Source: Glandiceps talaboti
Taxonomy: Eukaryota > Hemichordata > Enteropneusta > Spengelidae
Reading direction: 5' to 3'
Assembly: GCF_964340395.1 (NCBI RefSeq)
Contig: NC_135556.1
Coordinates: forward strand, 7,869,001-7,933,000
DNA: 64,000 bases
The notes below the pieces were generated by a model. That model was not told the origin of the DNA. It worked only from the letters and a program-made list of their open reading frames with translations, and made no database searches. This document shows positions 47,528 to 58,889 of this stretch, one piece after another; position 1 is the first letter of the stretch; every line of letters begins with the position of its first letter. A program made the translations under genes and the position numbers.

Positions 47528-49793
47528 CCCTCTCTGAGGGTGGTCCGGGTTTGCTGTCTTTGTTCGTCACAGACCACTGAGGCTTGCCTCTACCACGGCC
47601 TCGGGAAGTCTGTCTGCCCCGTCCTCGACCCCTCTGTGAACCTCGTGAGATGTTTGTCACAGGGGACTTACTACTGACTGGGGACTGTTTGAAGTTTGTA
47701 TGCGGTTTCGAACGAGGAGTGTCAAAAATCAAACGCTCCCGCTGCTTTGCTTCGCTGGCACGGTTAGCTATAGAAGTCAAAGTGCCAGCAAATAGAGAAG
47801 GTGCATCAATCGGTGCTGCGCGAACTTCCTGTTTTAATTCTGTTGGCAACACAATTGAGTTACGACGCAGAAAAGCATCTCGCTGAAGGAGTAACAAGGC
47901 AGCACGTGACCTAGTCGTTTGCTCAGTCACGTGGCTAAGTGCTTTATTAACTACCTGCATCAGACGAAATATCTTCTGTGAGTCAGGATGGGCGGACCTC
48001 ATCTCTGACACCGTAGTAGCAAGGAACCAATCGATAGAGGAGAATATCCGAAGGGATAATGCGTATCCTTCTCCTAACCGTGATAAGTGTTTATTATCAA
48101 TGGTAGTATTCTTAAAACCATCACGATCTTGGTCAACAGCGTCAGCATCAGTGTCCAGCTCTGGAAAGTTGACACGTTGATCGGTTGCGTGGGTACGATA
48201 AGGTTTCCCTGGATAGCGGAACCAAGGGTACCTATTCATTCGCATTGGCGGCTGACCTGGACCCTTGCCACAAACCTCTGAGGACACTTTACCCTGTACT
48301 GAAGTGACCATAGCTGAGAGGGGGAGTGTAGCAGGTTGATACTCCGTCTGTTCGAGCTGGCCCTCCAATGCTAAGCTTGTCTCAGACTGTACCGAATTCG
48401 TTGCAGTGGGACGGGTACATTTATCTGGGAACTGTTGATAAACCCATTCAACGCATTGACTAAATGGAATATCAGCAAAGCGTTCCGGAGAGGGCGCTCT
48501 CCCCTCTGATTCAGAGGGCGGCGGTCTAACCCGATCGTCATCCGAATGGTCAGCGCCCCCAAGGAGGTCGCGATCCTCTGGGGCCGTTAAGGACATTTCA
48601 TCGGGATCGCGTCTCCATAGGGATCCGAAACGTTCGCCCTGTAAGCGGCAGAAACGTGTCGGTGAAGACGAGGGAGAACGCTCTTCACGCGTTACCGGAA
48701 TGCGTGGTCTGGAAGAGCGTCTCGGTGAAAGCGATGATCTACGATCCCCGCGCCTCGGTGGACTGTGCGAGCGGCGTGGGGAACGAGAGCGATCTCTGCG
48801 AGATCGAAGTACCCCTATGTCACGTTCCGTTTGCGGATTGCGTGAACGACGGTGGCACTGGGAACGGTCATAAGGCGGCCGTGACCTCTCTCTATCTCTA
48901 TCCCCTCCTCCCCAGGGACCCCTAGACTGATGGGTATCCATGGTGGGGGGGTAACCATAAGGTGACCAATAATTAGGTGGAGGCCAAAACCCTGTAGGTT
49001 GGCCAAAGGCAGTCCAAGGAAGTGGATTTTGTCTTGGATCCAAATCTGTGGAAGTTTCACCTTGTGGGTAGCCCATAGCATTGAATGGATATGGTAGCGT
49101 CCCCGTAGGAGGCCATGGTATCGACCTAGGATCAGGTGACTGATCATGTGATCCGCTAGCGGTAGGACGGGAAGTGCGTCTTTTGACTTCCGGTATTACC
49201 CCACGCGAAGAATCTAGACTATTCGACGGCATGGTTTGACGTTCACTGAACGACCCTTGAACGGTATGTGGACGGCTCGAAGGGTTTACGTCAGTTCGCC
49301 TGGGAGGTTCTCGAAACCGACCGCTATATTGAGGTGTCGGAGACGGAGAACGAGAATCAGCTTTGTAGGAAGAGGGGCTGTCTGTAATTACAGGACACTC
49401 TCCACTAACAATACCCGTATCAGGACGTCCCTTATCGGACGAGTCCTGCATAGGTCCACGAGAAACCCGTACTTCAGAACCCGTTGTGGTTAAGACCTCG
49501 CCCTCAGAAGGGCGTTTTGTCGTGGGAGAACCCACACTTACACAAGACTTACCTGAAAATTTATCTAAATCAGTGCTCGGAGCAGCGGAGGTCCGCTTAC
49601 TCTGCTTTGATTTTGGTTTACGTGACGATTCAATAGGTTTATCGAATTCCTGCCACTGATCGTCTGCCCAATGACCGCATACAGTTTTGCATGGTGAAGT
49701 ACGGGAACACTTCCGACAAGAAGGGCAAAATTTGTGGAGGTCCTCTATGTGGAAAACATGTCCACAAGACCCCTTCTTTTGGTTCGGAAGCAT
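47499..49793 (-). CDS. DIRS gag-like ORF1 protein (764 aa)
   Basis: The frame is open from inside the right terminal repeat; the first ATG with a plausible protein start gives MLPNQKKGSCGHVFH. Residues about 10-45 form a Cys/His cluster (CGHVFH, FCPSCRKC, SPCKTVCGHW), a probable zinc-binding module. The middle third is rich in Arg/Ser/Pro (RDRSRSPRRSHSPPRR), resembling SR proteins and suited to binding RNA. The C-terminal part holds an acidic then helical segment and ends with RGSQRGRGRGRQTSRGRGRG, a basic RGG-type tail. It overlaps the pol frame by about 30 nt. It looks intact, in contrast to pol. Its role in packaging element RNA is inferred by analogy with other DIRS ORF1 proteins. Confidence 0.8.
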   Translation of the reverse strand: MLPNQKKGSCGHVFHIEDLHKFCPSCRKCSRTSPCKTVCGHWADDQWQEFDKPIESSRKPKSKQSKRTSAAPSTDLDKFSGKSCVSVGSPTTKRPSEGEVLTTTGSEVRVSRGPMQDSSDKGRPDTGIVSGECPVITDSPSSYKADSRSPSPTPQYSGRFREPPRRTDVNPSSRPHTVQGSFSERQTMPSNSLDSSRGVIPEVKRRTSRPTASGSHDQSPDPRSIPWPPTGTLPYPFNAMGYPQGETSTDLDPRQNPLPWTAFGQPTGFWPPPNYWSPYGYPPTMDTHQSRGPWGGGDRDRERSRPPYDRSQCHRRSRNPQTERDIGVLRSRRDRSRSPRRSHSPPRRGDRRSSLSPRRSSRPRIPVTREERSPSSSPTRFCRLQGERFGSLWRRDPDEMSLTAPEDRDLLGGADHSDDDRVRPPPSESEGRAPSPERFADIPFSQCVEWVYQQFPDKCTRPTATNSVQSETSLALEGQLEQTEYQPATLPLSAMVTSVQGKVSSEVCGKGPGQPPMRMNRYPWFRYPGKPYRTHATDQRVNFPELDTDADAVDQDRDGFKNTTIDNKHLSRLGEGYALSLRIFSSIDWFLATTVSEMRSAHPDSQKIFRLMQVVNKALSHVTEQTTRSRAALLLLQRDAFLRRNSIVLPTELKQEVRAAPIDAPSLFAGTLTSIANRASEAKQRERLIFDTPRSKPHTNFKQSPVSSKSPVTNISRGSQRGRGRGRQTSRGRGRGKPQWSVTNKDSKPGPPSERGASGFAQHS

Positions 49794-50069
49794 GGTTTGA
49801 AAACACGCTTTAAACAAACAATAGTCAAAAGCGGAAAAAGAATGAAACGGTCGTGTAACGGAATACAATAGACGACCGCTCAATACAAACAGAATAAACA
49901 AAGAAAAGCGAAGCTTAAAACAAGCACAATTGAATGAAAAGAATAAAAGAAAGGACTCAGCTGGGTTTCCAGGGACTTGGGTGCCACAGAAGTCAGCTAT
50001 AAAAATCCACCAAGGCTTGAAAAGGCTAATTTGTCGTGAGCGAAGAAAATATACGTCTTCTTTCGCTCG

Positions 50070-50205
50070 CAAAATTTAGTACTGGCGGGAAAAGGGGCAT
50101 CATGGGATAGCCACAGGTGGGTCAGGGGTCACGACTTTATTTTGCGAAGTTAGGCTAAAAGCAAAAGGGTAACCCAATAGTAGTATAATAAAGGTGAGTA
50201 TTTTC
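50070..50205. repeat. DIRS right inverted terminal repeat
   Basis: Starts caaaatttagtactggcggg and ends ggtgagtattttc. It contains the region upstream of ORF1, so the promoter of the element should lie in or near it. The outer 8 bp (to 50213) are specific to this end. Confidence 0.93.
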
Positions 50206-50213
50206 GATGAACA

Positions 50214-51934
50214 GAAACTATACTATTACTGAGTAATACAAACCTAAAGTCTGCCACGTACAGATATGTAAAATACCATTCCTGCATTGGAATGACCCGA
50301 TGTGGCTAGCCACATGGGTTAGTAAAAGTCACTAGTACAGATTTATAGAGACCAACCCAGCAACCTCCATGGATAACAAACTAAGCACTGATACACAATA
50401 TTACGATGATCCAATAACAAATAATTACTTTTGGAGTAGTCAAATGGCCGGCATATCATAGCTGCCCTCTTTACTTTCATGTGACCCAACTGCTTGAACC
50501 CCAGTGGGTCACAACACTGGTAAATTCTTGACTCCACCCCCCTTGGATGCTTAGTCTCTACTTACTGTACTCAAATATTTCAAACTGACTATTGTCCTAA
50601 ATTCACAAAACATTTGTAATATTCAGTAAAAAAATTCTCTTTTTGTACAATCCAGATGGTAAAGTGATTTTAATAGTGTAGAGAAGTACAAATATTTGTC
50701 AAATCTATCTAGATTCACAAACTTTTAGCTTGCATTACTACTACACGCCAAAATTGAACATACAGACTTGGCTTAGCTAGCCTAGAATCCACACAAATGG
50801 GCGTTTGAATTTCGATTTCGCGATCTCGCCTAGAATGATCGACTGTTATGTGTATGGGAAAAAAAACTAATTCAAAACCTCCATTCGCATGGACACCACG
50901 CTTAGTATATGGCTTATCTGACTCAATACTGCCTCGACAGTATAACAATTTCAGACCAGACAGCCAAGTCTTAGTCTTATGCTACCTAGTCTGGATGCCA
51001 ACGTGGTCTCTAACTAAACCACGTCTGACTATGTAAATGTGAGTGGAGGTGTAAATCGTAACCATACCGTATATAGGAACTAAACTAAGTGCTACCATAT
51101 CCTTCATCAAATCTCAAGATCTCTCTTTAGGGTTACAGATAATTTGATACCACGCTGGCATCCAGACAAGCCAAGACTCTCTGGGCTAGCCAAATTAGGA
51201 TAGTTTAATAAACAGGAAGCTATCAAACAGTACATTGGTTTCCAAAAAATTAATTTACTACTTGAGTTATCAAACCTAATCTATTTGTAAATTGTCAGTC
51301 AAACTGTTAAACTCACCTTTTATCCCACAACCTATGTTATGATCTAGAAACCGAGTTTTCATACACAACACAACCATTTATCTTTGCTTCTATGTATGTA
51401 TTGCTTGCTGACACAGATTCTAACAAATCTACTCAACAAACACCTTGGCTGTGTTCCAAGCTATTTCCTACCCATACAAACGTTAACGATGGTTTTAAAT
51501 GTGACTTACGTATTTCTCTACATAGAAATACATTGTGGTCCATCGTACAAACTTATTTATTGATCACTCTCCCTTTAACATAATAACTGTCGAGGCATTA
51601 AAATATATTTAATGGTTTCTTTCCTTTCTGCACAATCTAATAATTTCCGCAATGAAACTTTACAAGACTTTTCAAAGAAACACTGACAATTGATAGAAAG
51701 AGACAATTAAATCAACAGGAAATTTATTGTTGAACAAAAGACTGGTGACACTAATGGGCAATAAAAAGACTTTCATATGAACAGCATGATGTGTGCACAG
51801 AACAATGAATGTCTCATGGTCTTGTGACATTCAGGAGCAAGTTCATGACCTCCAAAACCATCCTAACCCTTGGCCCACTTTCAATTAACAACAAAGTGCC
51901 AACAGCCATTGAATGTGTTTGATTACATGATGTA
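50214..51934. other. Intergenic DNA, no gene seen
   Basis: AT-rich, with no supported exon. It contains single copies of the gccaagtctctgggcta-like core around 50966 and 51172. Confidence 0.5.
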
Positions 51935-52540
51935 AGCGGCTATGCCTGGAAAGTCACCTTGGAGAAAGGTTTATTGATGTCGGCAGCTACTGGGTTCACC
52001 TTTGTACACACTAAACTTGGCATACAGATTATAAAGGAAGGAGCCAGAGCTTTCACTGTGTAAAGATGCAAGAAAAGTGAGATACCTGGAACGCTACCTT
52101 GAAGAAGGTTTGTTGATGTCTGCATGCATGCGCCTAACTGTGCTCACCTTTGTACATAAACTTAGCATACTAATGAGAGATGGTGGAACCAGTACCTAAG
52201 ATGTGAGGAAGTTTAAATACTTAGAAAATAACTTTGTTCACTTCTGTATATTTTTCATATCACAGATAGACACAACACTTAACATATAACTAAAAGTTTT
52301 ATGACAAGGAAACAAGCTTTCACCACTCAAAAGTGACTAGAGAAGTTACCTGGAAAGTGACTATGGCAAGGATCCGCTGACTTCTGTATTTTGTTTATCT
52401 TAATAGTCACTAAACTTGACATACAAGTTTTATGACAAAGAAATAGTGCTTTCACCATGCAAGATAGGAGAGTGGTTACCTAGTAAGTAACCTTGGAGAA
52501 AGTGTGTTTATTTTCCTTTCTGAATTTGTTTACCTATGTA
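51935..52540. repeat. Diverged tandem repeat, unit about 135-145 bp, 4-5 copies
   Basis: Recurrent phrases in order: accttggagaaaggtttatt, then gatgtctgc(a), cacctttgtacac, aaacttggcatac, agctttcac, tacctggaa. Copies are well diverged, so it is an old array. Confidence 0.7.
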
Positions 52541-53497
52541 CACACACAGACAGTGGCACTTGACATGCAAACTATACCTCGCTGACTAAATTCAGTTTTT
52601 CATATCTGAGCACAATAGAAAAATCCATACAGTAAAATCAGAACCTTTTTCTGCCTTCATAGAAATGGAAGCACAGTACCATAATTTATGCACACAGGTC
52701 CGATAATAACAACATATGCCCTTTAGCTAAACGCATGAAAGTATTTCAAATATCTAACATACACTTGCACTATGCTAATTCTCAAATTTTACTTTTCAAT
52801 TTTACAAAGTATATCATAAAATCCCAAAAATAGCTACATGTACTTTTATTTCTAAACCAAGCAATTGTCTGAGTCATACTATCCTACTGACAGTATCAAA
52901 ACTTTAAGTCTAGTGGGCTGCCAGTGGGTATTTTCCAAATATTGAAATACTGATTCCATAACCATAGTGTCTCGCAACAGATATGGGCCAAAGCTAGAGC
53001 ATTTCATTGAGATTTCACTCTTCCTGGATTCTAGTTTGTATAAGTTACAAATTGGCCAGCGACATGGAAAATGACCTATCCAACTGTATACACACTTAGA
53101 ATTTTAACTTCATCCCATGAGGTTTCTAGTGTCAAAACATAGTGTGAACTTAGAGAGGATTGCCACCTATAATTCTGACAACAGACCTGTGACATGAATT
53201 AGTAAACTGGTGCATGACAGTAATAGTATACTATACACCTCTTTGGTTGGTATGATCAAGACCTTCAGACCTCCAGGCTTCAGCAGTTGAGGATGACAAA
53301 ATTCTTCTTTGAGGAAAAACATGCAAACAGACTGACATAGATTCAATGCAATGTTTCCGTACATATATCCCTGACTGTATTACATTATTACAACAGAATG
53401 TTTGACTAACTGCACTGTAGAACATGTCTAGCATTTGGTGAGAGCGTGTCACTGCTTCTGATTTTGACACACGTTCAAATCTAAAACACCAACTCAC

Positions 53498-53658
53498 ATG
53501 GCAGGACAGGTGTCAGACAAATATGGATTGCAATGTCAACGTCTAAGACTTCCTCGGAAAGAACCAACTTTTCACCCTGAATAGTCTCATGCTTTATAGC
53601 CAATAAATCATGGCCAGTAAGACACACCAGACTAAAGTATTCAGTTAGATCACAGACC
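53498..53658 (-). CDS. Orphan candidate coding exon
   Basis: A single open frame of 53 codons lies between an acceptor (ttcttcacgtgtag) and a strong donor (gtgagttgg). It reads VCDLTEYFSLVCLTGHDLLA, IKHETIQGEKLVLSEEVLDV then DIAIHICLTPVLP. Composition is that of a folded globular segment, not low complexity, and the other two frames have stops. I do not recognise a family. No convincing partner exon was found nearby. It could belong to an unlisted minus-strand gene, to an upstream isoform of the DLC-type gene, or be chance. Confidence 0.25.
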
Positions 53659-56600
53659 CTACACGTGAAGAACAACATAGCTTCTTAATGAACTCTAACT
53701 ATGGCATTAACCATGACAAAAACAAGCTTCCCTTTTCCCCTTGTCTCAAGCAAAAATTTACATAACAGTCACAGTAAAACTTGCACAGAAGTACGATTTG
53801 TAAACAGAGGTATTTTAAACTCACCAGAATAGACGCCTACAGTACAAACCCAAACGCTTGCAAGTATTCCCAGTCGCCGCGTAAATCACTACTATTCCAG
53901 TAATCAGTTCTAAATGTGGGTTAGCATTTCACAAATTCCACAAACCATGCAGAGTTTACAGTACCCAACTGTGTCAGTGTCACATTACCAATCCATTGAG
54001 CTCAAATCAGTTTCATTCTTGTCCACTCCCCCTCTAAACGTATGCAGCGGTAACGAGAGGCGGCTGCTGAAAAGCCTTGCCACAATGATAATACTTTTGT
54101 AAACTTGTATTTGTGCCAAGTAAGTTTGCAGTGAAAAGAGCTCATCTAAATATGAAGTGGTGTCTATAATTAGTCCTCCATATTCATCACCATTGCATCA
54201 TGTGCCTACTGTACTTCAGTTACCATAACAACCATATTACAAAATGGCCCCTGGACATCTACAAATCGGTATCACTCATTGCCTGAAATTGTCTCCCACA
54301 CAATGACTGCTTACTTTTTCACTTCTTTCCAAATTGAGTGATTCTAAACAGTGCTTACCCATTGCCATTATTTTGGATTACACCACAAATAGTACAACCC
54401 GGTTCTTTTCTGTGCGTATCACTTTCACTTGGCTTGATTTATTCTCACTGTTTGTAAAGAAACTTTACTATGGGTGGTAACACTACTGTCTCCATGAAAC
54501 AATGACTTCAGTGCCAACGCATGACTGACTATATTTCCATTTTAAAACATCACACTTTCATAGCATTACTTCCATTCCTACATTCTACTTTTTCAAGTTT
54601 ATAGTCAAATACACTAGACCGAAAGATTCCTTGTTGTTAGCATTCCGGTTAATATATAGTTACTGAATAATTAAATGATTGAACACGACGATGAATCTTT
54701 TTTGAATCTTTCCGTCTATCTATGGGTTTGGAATACATCCATTATCTATCATATACCTCAGTGAATCCTGAAGACATACATTCGTTACTCATCCCCCTAT
54801 GGAGAGTACTTGTCCCTCCCTGGGGAGAGGAGATCTCCTCTCCTGAGGAGCATAGTATGAAAGCCAACCTTGAGATTACTGGCATGACATCACAGAAATA
54901 GAGCAACATTGGCTCAGTTGCAACATTCATTGTTGTGGTTTTTCAATCACTATTATACCCTCTTTGGTTCAGTTTTTTTCATGAGTAATCCGTTGATGTG
55001 AATGTGGCCATTCAATGTACATTTATCTGTATAGTCCTAATAGAAATTCAGTTCAAATAGTAACTATGTCACTCACTCACTCAAGAGGCTGTCACAGAGA
55101 ATACTATCCTTACACAGCTGTGCAGTTAAATCTTACATCCATGCATTGAGATACTTTAACCCCCAGAAACGGTAGAAATACTTCACCTGAAGACACCAAT
55201 ATAATTTGGAGTATAAACCACCGCCCTCCACACAATAACTGGCAATCCTTACAATCAGTTTACAGGAACCGTGGCAGCAATACTGGTTCATACAGTTGGT
55301 GTTATTTTCAGTATCACTGGGAGCAGCACATTTTTTGGACCCCAAGCAGACACCACTGTGTGTCCAAGGACAGTGTTAGCATAAACAGCTGGGCTATGAA
55401 AGGTGTGAATGTTCACTTTTGATAAACTTCTAGCTTTATGAACACAGTTAGACATAGGTGCCAATGGGGTGTTCACACTTTTAATACATATGAATGGTAC
55501 ATATGAATGGAGAAAAACAAAAGAAACACATAGATAGGTGTTGAGGAAACTAATCCTATGGTAGACTTGATAGACAGAGGTATGCATATACAGACTATCA
55601 TGTCAAGCACAGTCTCTCATCATCACACTCTGATGTGCTGCAGGGTCTTTTGATCACGTTCGCAGTCATGCCGGAATGTCTCCATAGCCAGAGTCTACAA
55701 GGACCACACAATAGCAACAACTATTATTGGTAGAGACATTCGTCTTAAAATCATTGCAAATAACACTTGTTAAATGCCAATTTCTGATTCAAACTTTCCA
55801 AGAAATGATTGTGGTCATCTAGTTTCAGTAGTCTGTTTGCTGAGGTAGATGACAATCAAAACTTTAACAGATTTGTCTCCATTTAAACAATAAACCTTTT
55901 AGACCAGTAACCAGTTTATCCGTGTAATGAATACTTAAAATATGCTAAGTCACAAAGATCTCTTTTCCACAAAATTAGACTGAATGGAAATGTTTCTTTT
56001 CCTTAATTCTCCTTTTGTATTTAAATTTCTAATCTGACGCTATCTAGCAACATCTAGAACCCAGTAGTCTAGAACCCAGTGGAGTCTAGGACATAGATCT
56101 TGTAACGTCTGGATTCTATTCGTATCAGGAATGTAGCTAGTTGTCAAAGCAGTCAGTGAAATATGAAAAGTAGGTTACAAGTACATCTACCAACGAGACC
56201 CATGAATCTCTCAACTGGTGGAAATATACTAGTTGAAACAAAGAATTTTTACACAAAGTCCTGAAAAAGTAGCTGGCAAAACATTGTTGAGTAGCCCTTT
56301 GTCTACATCTCCGTATACACAACAGTTTGAATGGCAATATACTAGTACTAGCTTAGAACTTTTCCGGTGGTTATTTTGATCATGTCCTCTAAATATGCAT
56401 GGACAGAGTCAATAACCGACTACAGCGAAGTTTCTAAGCTATTCTAGCCTAGAATCAAATCATGTGGGGATTTTGTGTTCGCTTTTCCCCTAGGCAGGGA
56501 TAGAGGAGGGGAGCACAAAATCCCAATATGACTGGATTCCTAAATCTGTAACTGTGTGTTAATAGTCAGAATATCAAATGAAGCAGGGTTACTATGAATC

Positions 56601-57740
56601 AATCATGCTCGGTATGAGAGCCACATGAGATTTTCTATTCAGGCCAATCACACCATCATGTACATTTACCAAGATGAAATCTAAACATAAAGACCCACTT
56701 AAAAAATTATCTGAAATCTTATAAGCCCTGACTTTTTGCTCCTATAAGACATTTATCAAGCTTTAAGTGGTTAATACTGATTATGAGAATTACTTCATCA
56801 CAAAACCAGCCACAGGTACACTACTTTACTGCTGAAGATTTCAGTGGTTTACACACGATAACATGTACTTTTGCATAATTTACAATCATCTGGGATTCCA
56901 AACTGACGCCATCTTCAATTTCAACCACCTCAAGTTATAAATGTAAGTTAAGTAGTAAACAAACTGAAGTCAAGAAGAACTAGATTTCCTATCTCCAAAG
57001 CTGGGTCAATGTCCTATTTATCATTCCCAACTCGGCCAGTGTCCAACCATTCCACTATCTGATAAATCAAGGTATGTACCAGGAAAGTACTCTAAAACGC
57101 AGACTGAAAGAAACTGTAAATTTATCTAATTTTCTTTCACTTCCTTGCTATTATCTTCAAAGACTTTCACTTCTTGTTCTCTATAAATTACTTTGTATTG
57201 TTTATGGGGAAATAACTTAGTCCCCTGCATTTAGTTTGCATTCATTAAAGAGGACCCCACAGTATACTTTTTAACCTCCTATCCATAATGATTCCTATTC
57301 TGCCCGATTTCTAACAATGAGGAAGTCTAATTACAAGGAAGTCATACAGCTAACTTATCTATGTGTGAGATGCTTCCATGCTTTTTATTCAAGCAGGATA
57401 ACTTCCTGTTCTTTGGTAATCCCGCCAGGTGAAGGTCAGATTTGAAGAAAAATAATAAAAACTACGTTTTTTTTAACAAAAAGCTACAGATTTTACAGTA
57501 TAAACTTCTAAAACTAGCTGTAGGAAATGTCTCTTTTTGTTTTGATAATTACTGGGCTATCTACATATAATGAGGAATTAATTATACACATGAGTGCAAG
57601 TACTATTTACTGTTGAATAGAAGCGAGACATTACCATGACAAAAGCCTGTGTATCAACTTAGTACATAATGGATAGCTGAGTCTTCCACAGAGATTAGTC
57701 GGTATTCAAACCTATACAGCCACTGTAAAGTTAGGCGTTG
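53659..57740. other. Intergenic DNA with two weak coding-like stretches
   Basis: Mostly featureless. A 20-bp perfect palindrome lies at 54824-54843, and a Cys-rich minus-strand frame at about 55260-55360 is discussed in the findings. No gene is supported. Confidence 0.4.
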
Positions 57741-57744
57741 ATAT

Positions 57745-58220
57745 CTTGCCATGACTGCATTAGTCAAGCAGAGTTAGGCATTTTAAATAACTCGTCTTTG
57801 ATCAGAGTTGCACGTTTTAAATAACTCGTCTTTAAATCAGAGTTACACATTTTAAATAACTTGCCACTAGTCAAGCAAAGTTAGGCATAAATTTGAAACA
57901 ACTTATCCATTAGTCAAGTAGAATTAGACGTTTGAAATAACTTGCCGCTAGTCAAGCAGAGTTAGGCGTTTGAAACAACTCATCATTACTGAAGCAGAGT
58001 TAGGCGTTTGAATTGAAATAATTTATTCCCCATTGGTCAAGCAGAGGTTGGCGTTTTAAATAATCCTTCTCAGGAGTCGAGATGAGTTAGGCATTTGACA
58101 TAACCCTTACCATTAGTCAAGCAGAGTTAGGCGTTTGAAACAACTCCTTAGTCAAGCAGAGTTAGGCGTTTCAAAGAACTCATTAGTCATGAATAGTTAG
58201 GCGTTTCAAATAACTTGCTA
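57745..58220. repeat. Diverged minisatellite, unit about 35-45 bp, about 11 copies
   Basis: The recurrent phrase is agtcaagcagagttaggcgt followed by ttgaaataactcg. Unit length varies by small insertions. It is AT-rich and non-coding. Confidence 0.85.
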
Positions 58221-58763
58221 CTACACATTATGTAGCATTAGCTAAATAAAGGTAATCAAAATTATTTCATTGCCATCAGAGGTGGATTACATAACCAGCT
58301 TTGGCTAAAAAAAGGAATATTTCAGAAGCATTTAATATCTGCCAGAGGCAGATTATGTAACCAACTCGGGCTGAAAAGCAGAATTTTTTTTTCTTGGACA
58401 ACTACACCAGCAAAGTCTGTGTGAGAATACAAAACGAGTGACTATGAACAATACACTTCCCTTTGGCTATTTTACATGTATTCATTCAACAACAAGAGAA
58501 GACTGAACAAACTTAAAAGTTGCAGGTTGCTTGAAAAGTTGACGATCACAAGAGGAAACTGTCTTGATTAGCTAAAAACTGCTATGAAACAATCATGCAG
58601 GTGAATGAATTCCATGCACCTAGTCTCTCTCCTTTATCTGTGGACATAAAGCTCTTTTTCTAAACATCAAAGGAAGTCACTTTTGCAGGAAATTAGGCTG
58701 TTCTATTTGATTCCCTATAGGCACTGTATTGTTAACATAACATCACAAGACTTTTTTTGTACA

Positions 58764-58889
58764 TTATGTTTGATGCCTACGGCAAGATATAAACTGTGCA
58801 GAGCTGCACGCACACCCACATACCGTCACATCGTCTGCCCATCTAAGATCATGAAGATACCGACCTTTGACCTCCATGACTTGCCAACA
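58764..58889 (-). mobile_element. Small LINE-like reverse-transcriptase remnant
   Basis: One minus frame reads VMEVKGRYLHDLRWADDVTV before degrading. (L)xxLRxADDV is the palm motif with the catalytic Asp pair in RTE/L1-type non-LTR reverse transcriptases. Only about 35 codons remain open and no other RT block is visible nearby, so this is a fossil fragment or a chance match. Confidence 0.3.

Larger units (their letters stand above)
44727..50213 (-). mobile_element. DIRS-type tyrosine-recombinase retrotransposon, 5.49 kb, defective copy
   Basis: The structure is classical DIRS: inverted terminal repeats of about 136 bp, non-identical outer extensions, and an internal complementary region (44971-45067) that is a fused inverted copy of both extremities. 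Coding order on the minus strand is gag-like ORF, RT/RNase H, DAM-like segment, tyrosine recombinase. Ends are intact, but the pol region carries frameshifts and a deletion of the RT core, and the recombinase has an in-frame TGA. It could move only in trans. No target duplication is seen, as expected for DIRS, which integrate by recombinase rather than integrase. It sits about 2.4 kb upstream of the DLC-type promoter. Confidence 0.93.

Noticed and set aside
57745-58220. Regularly spaced repeat resembling a CRISPR array
   Set aside because: Copies are diverged and tandem, with no unique spacers of constant length, and the DNA is clearly eukaryotic.
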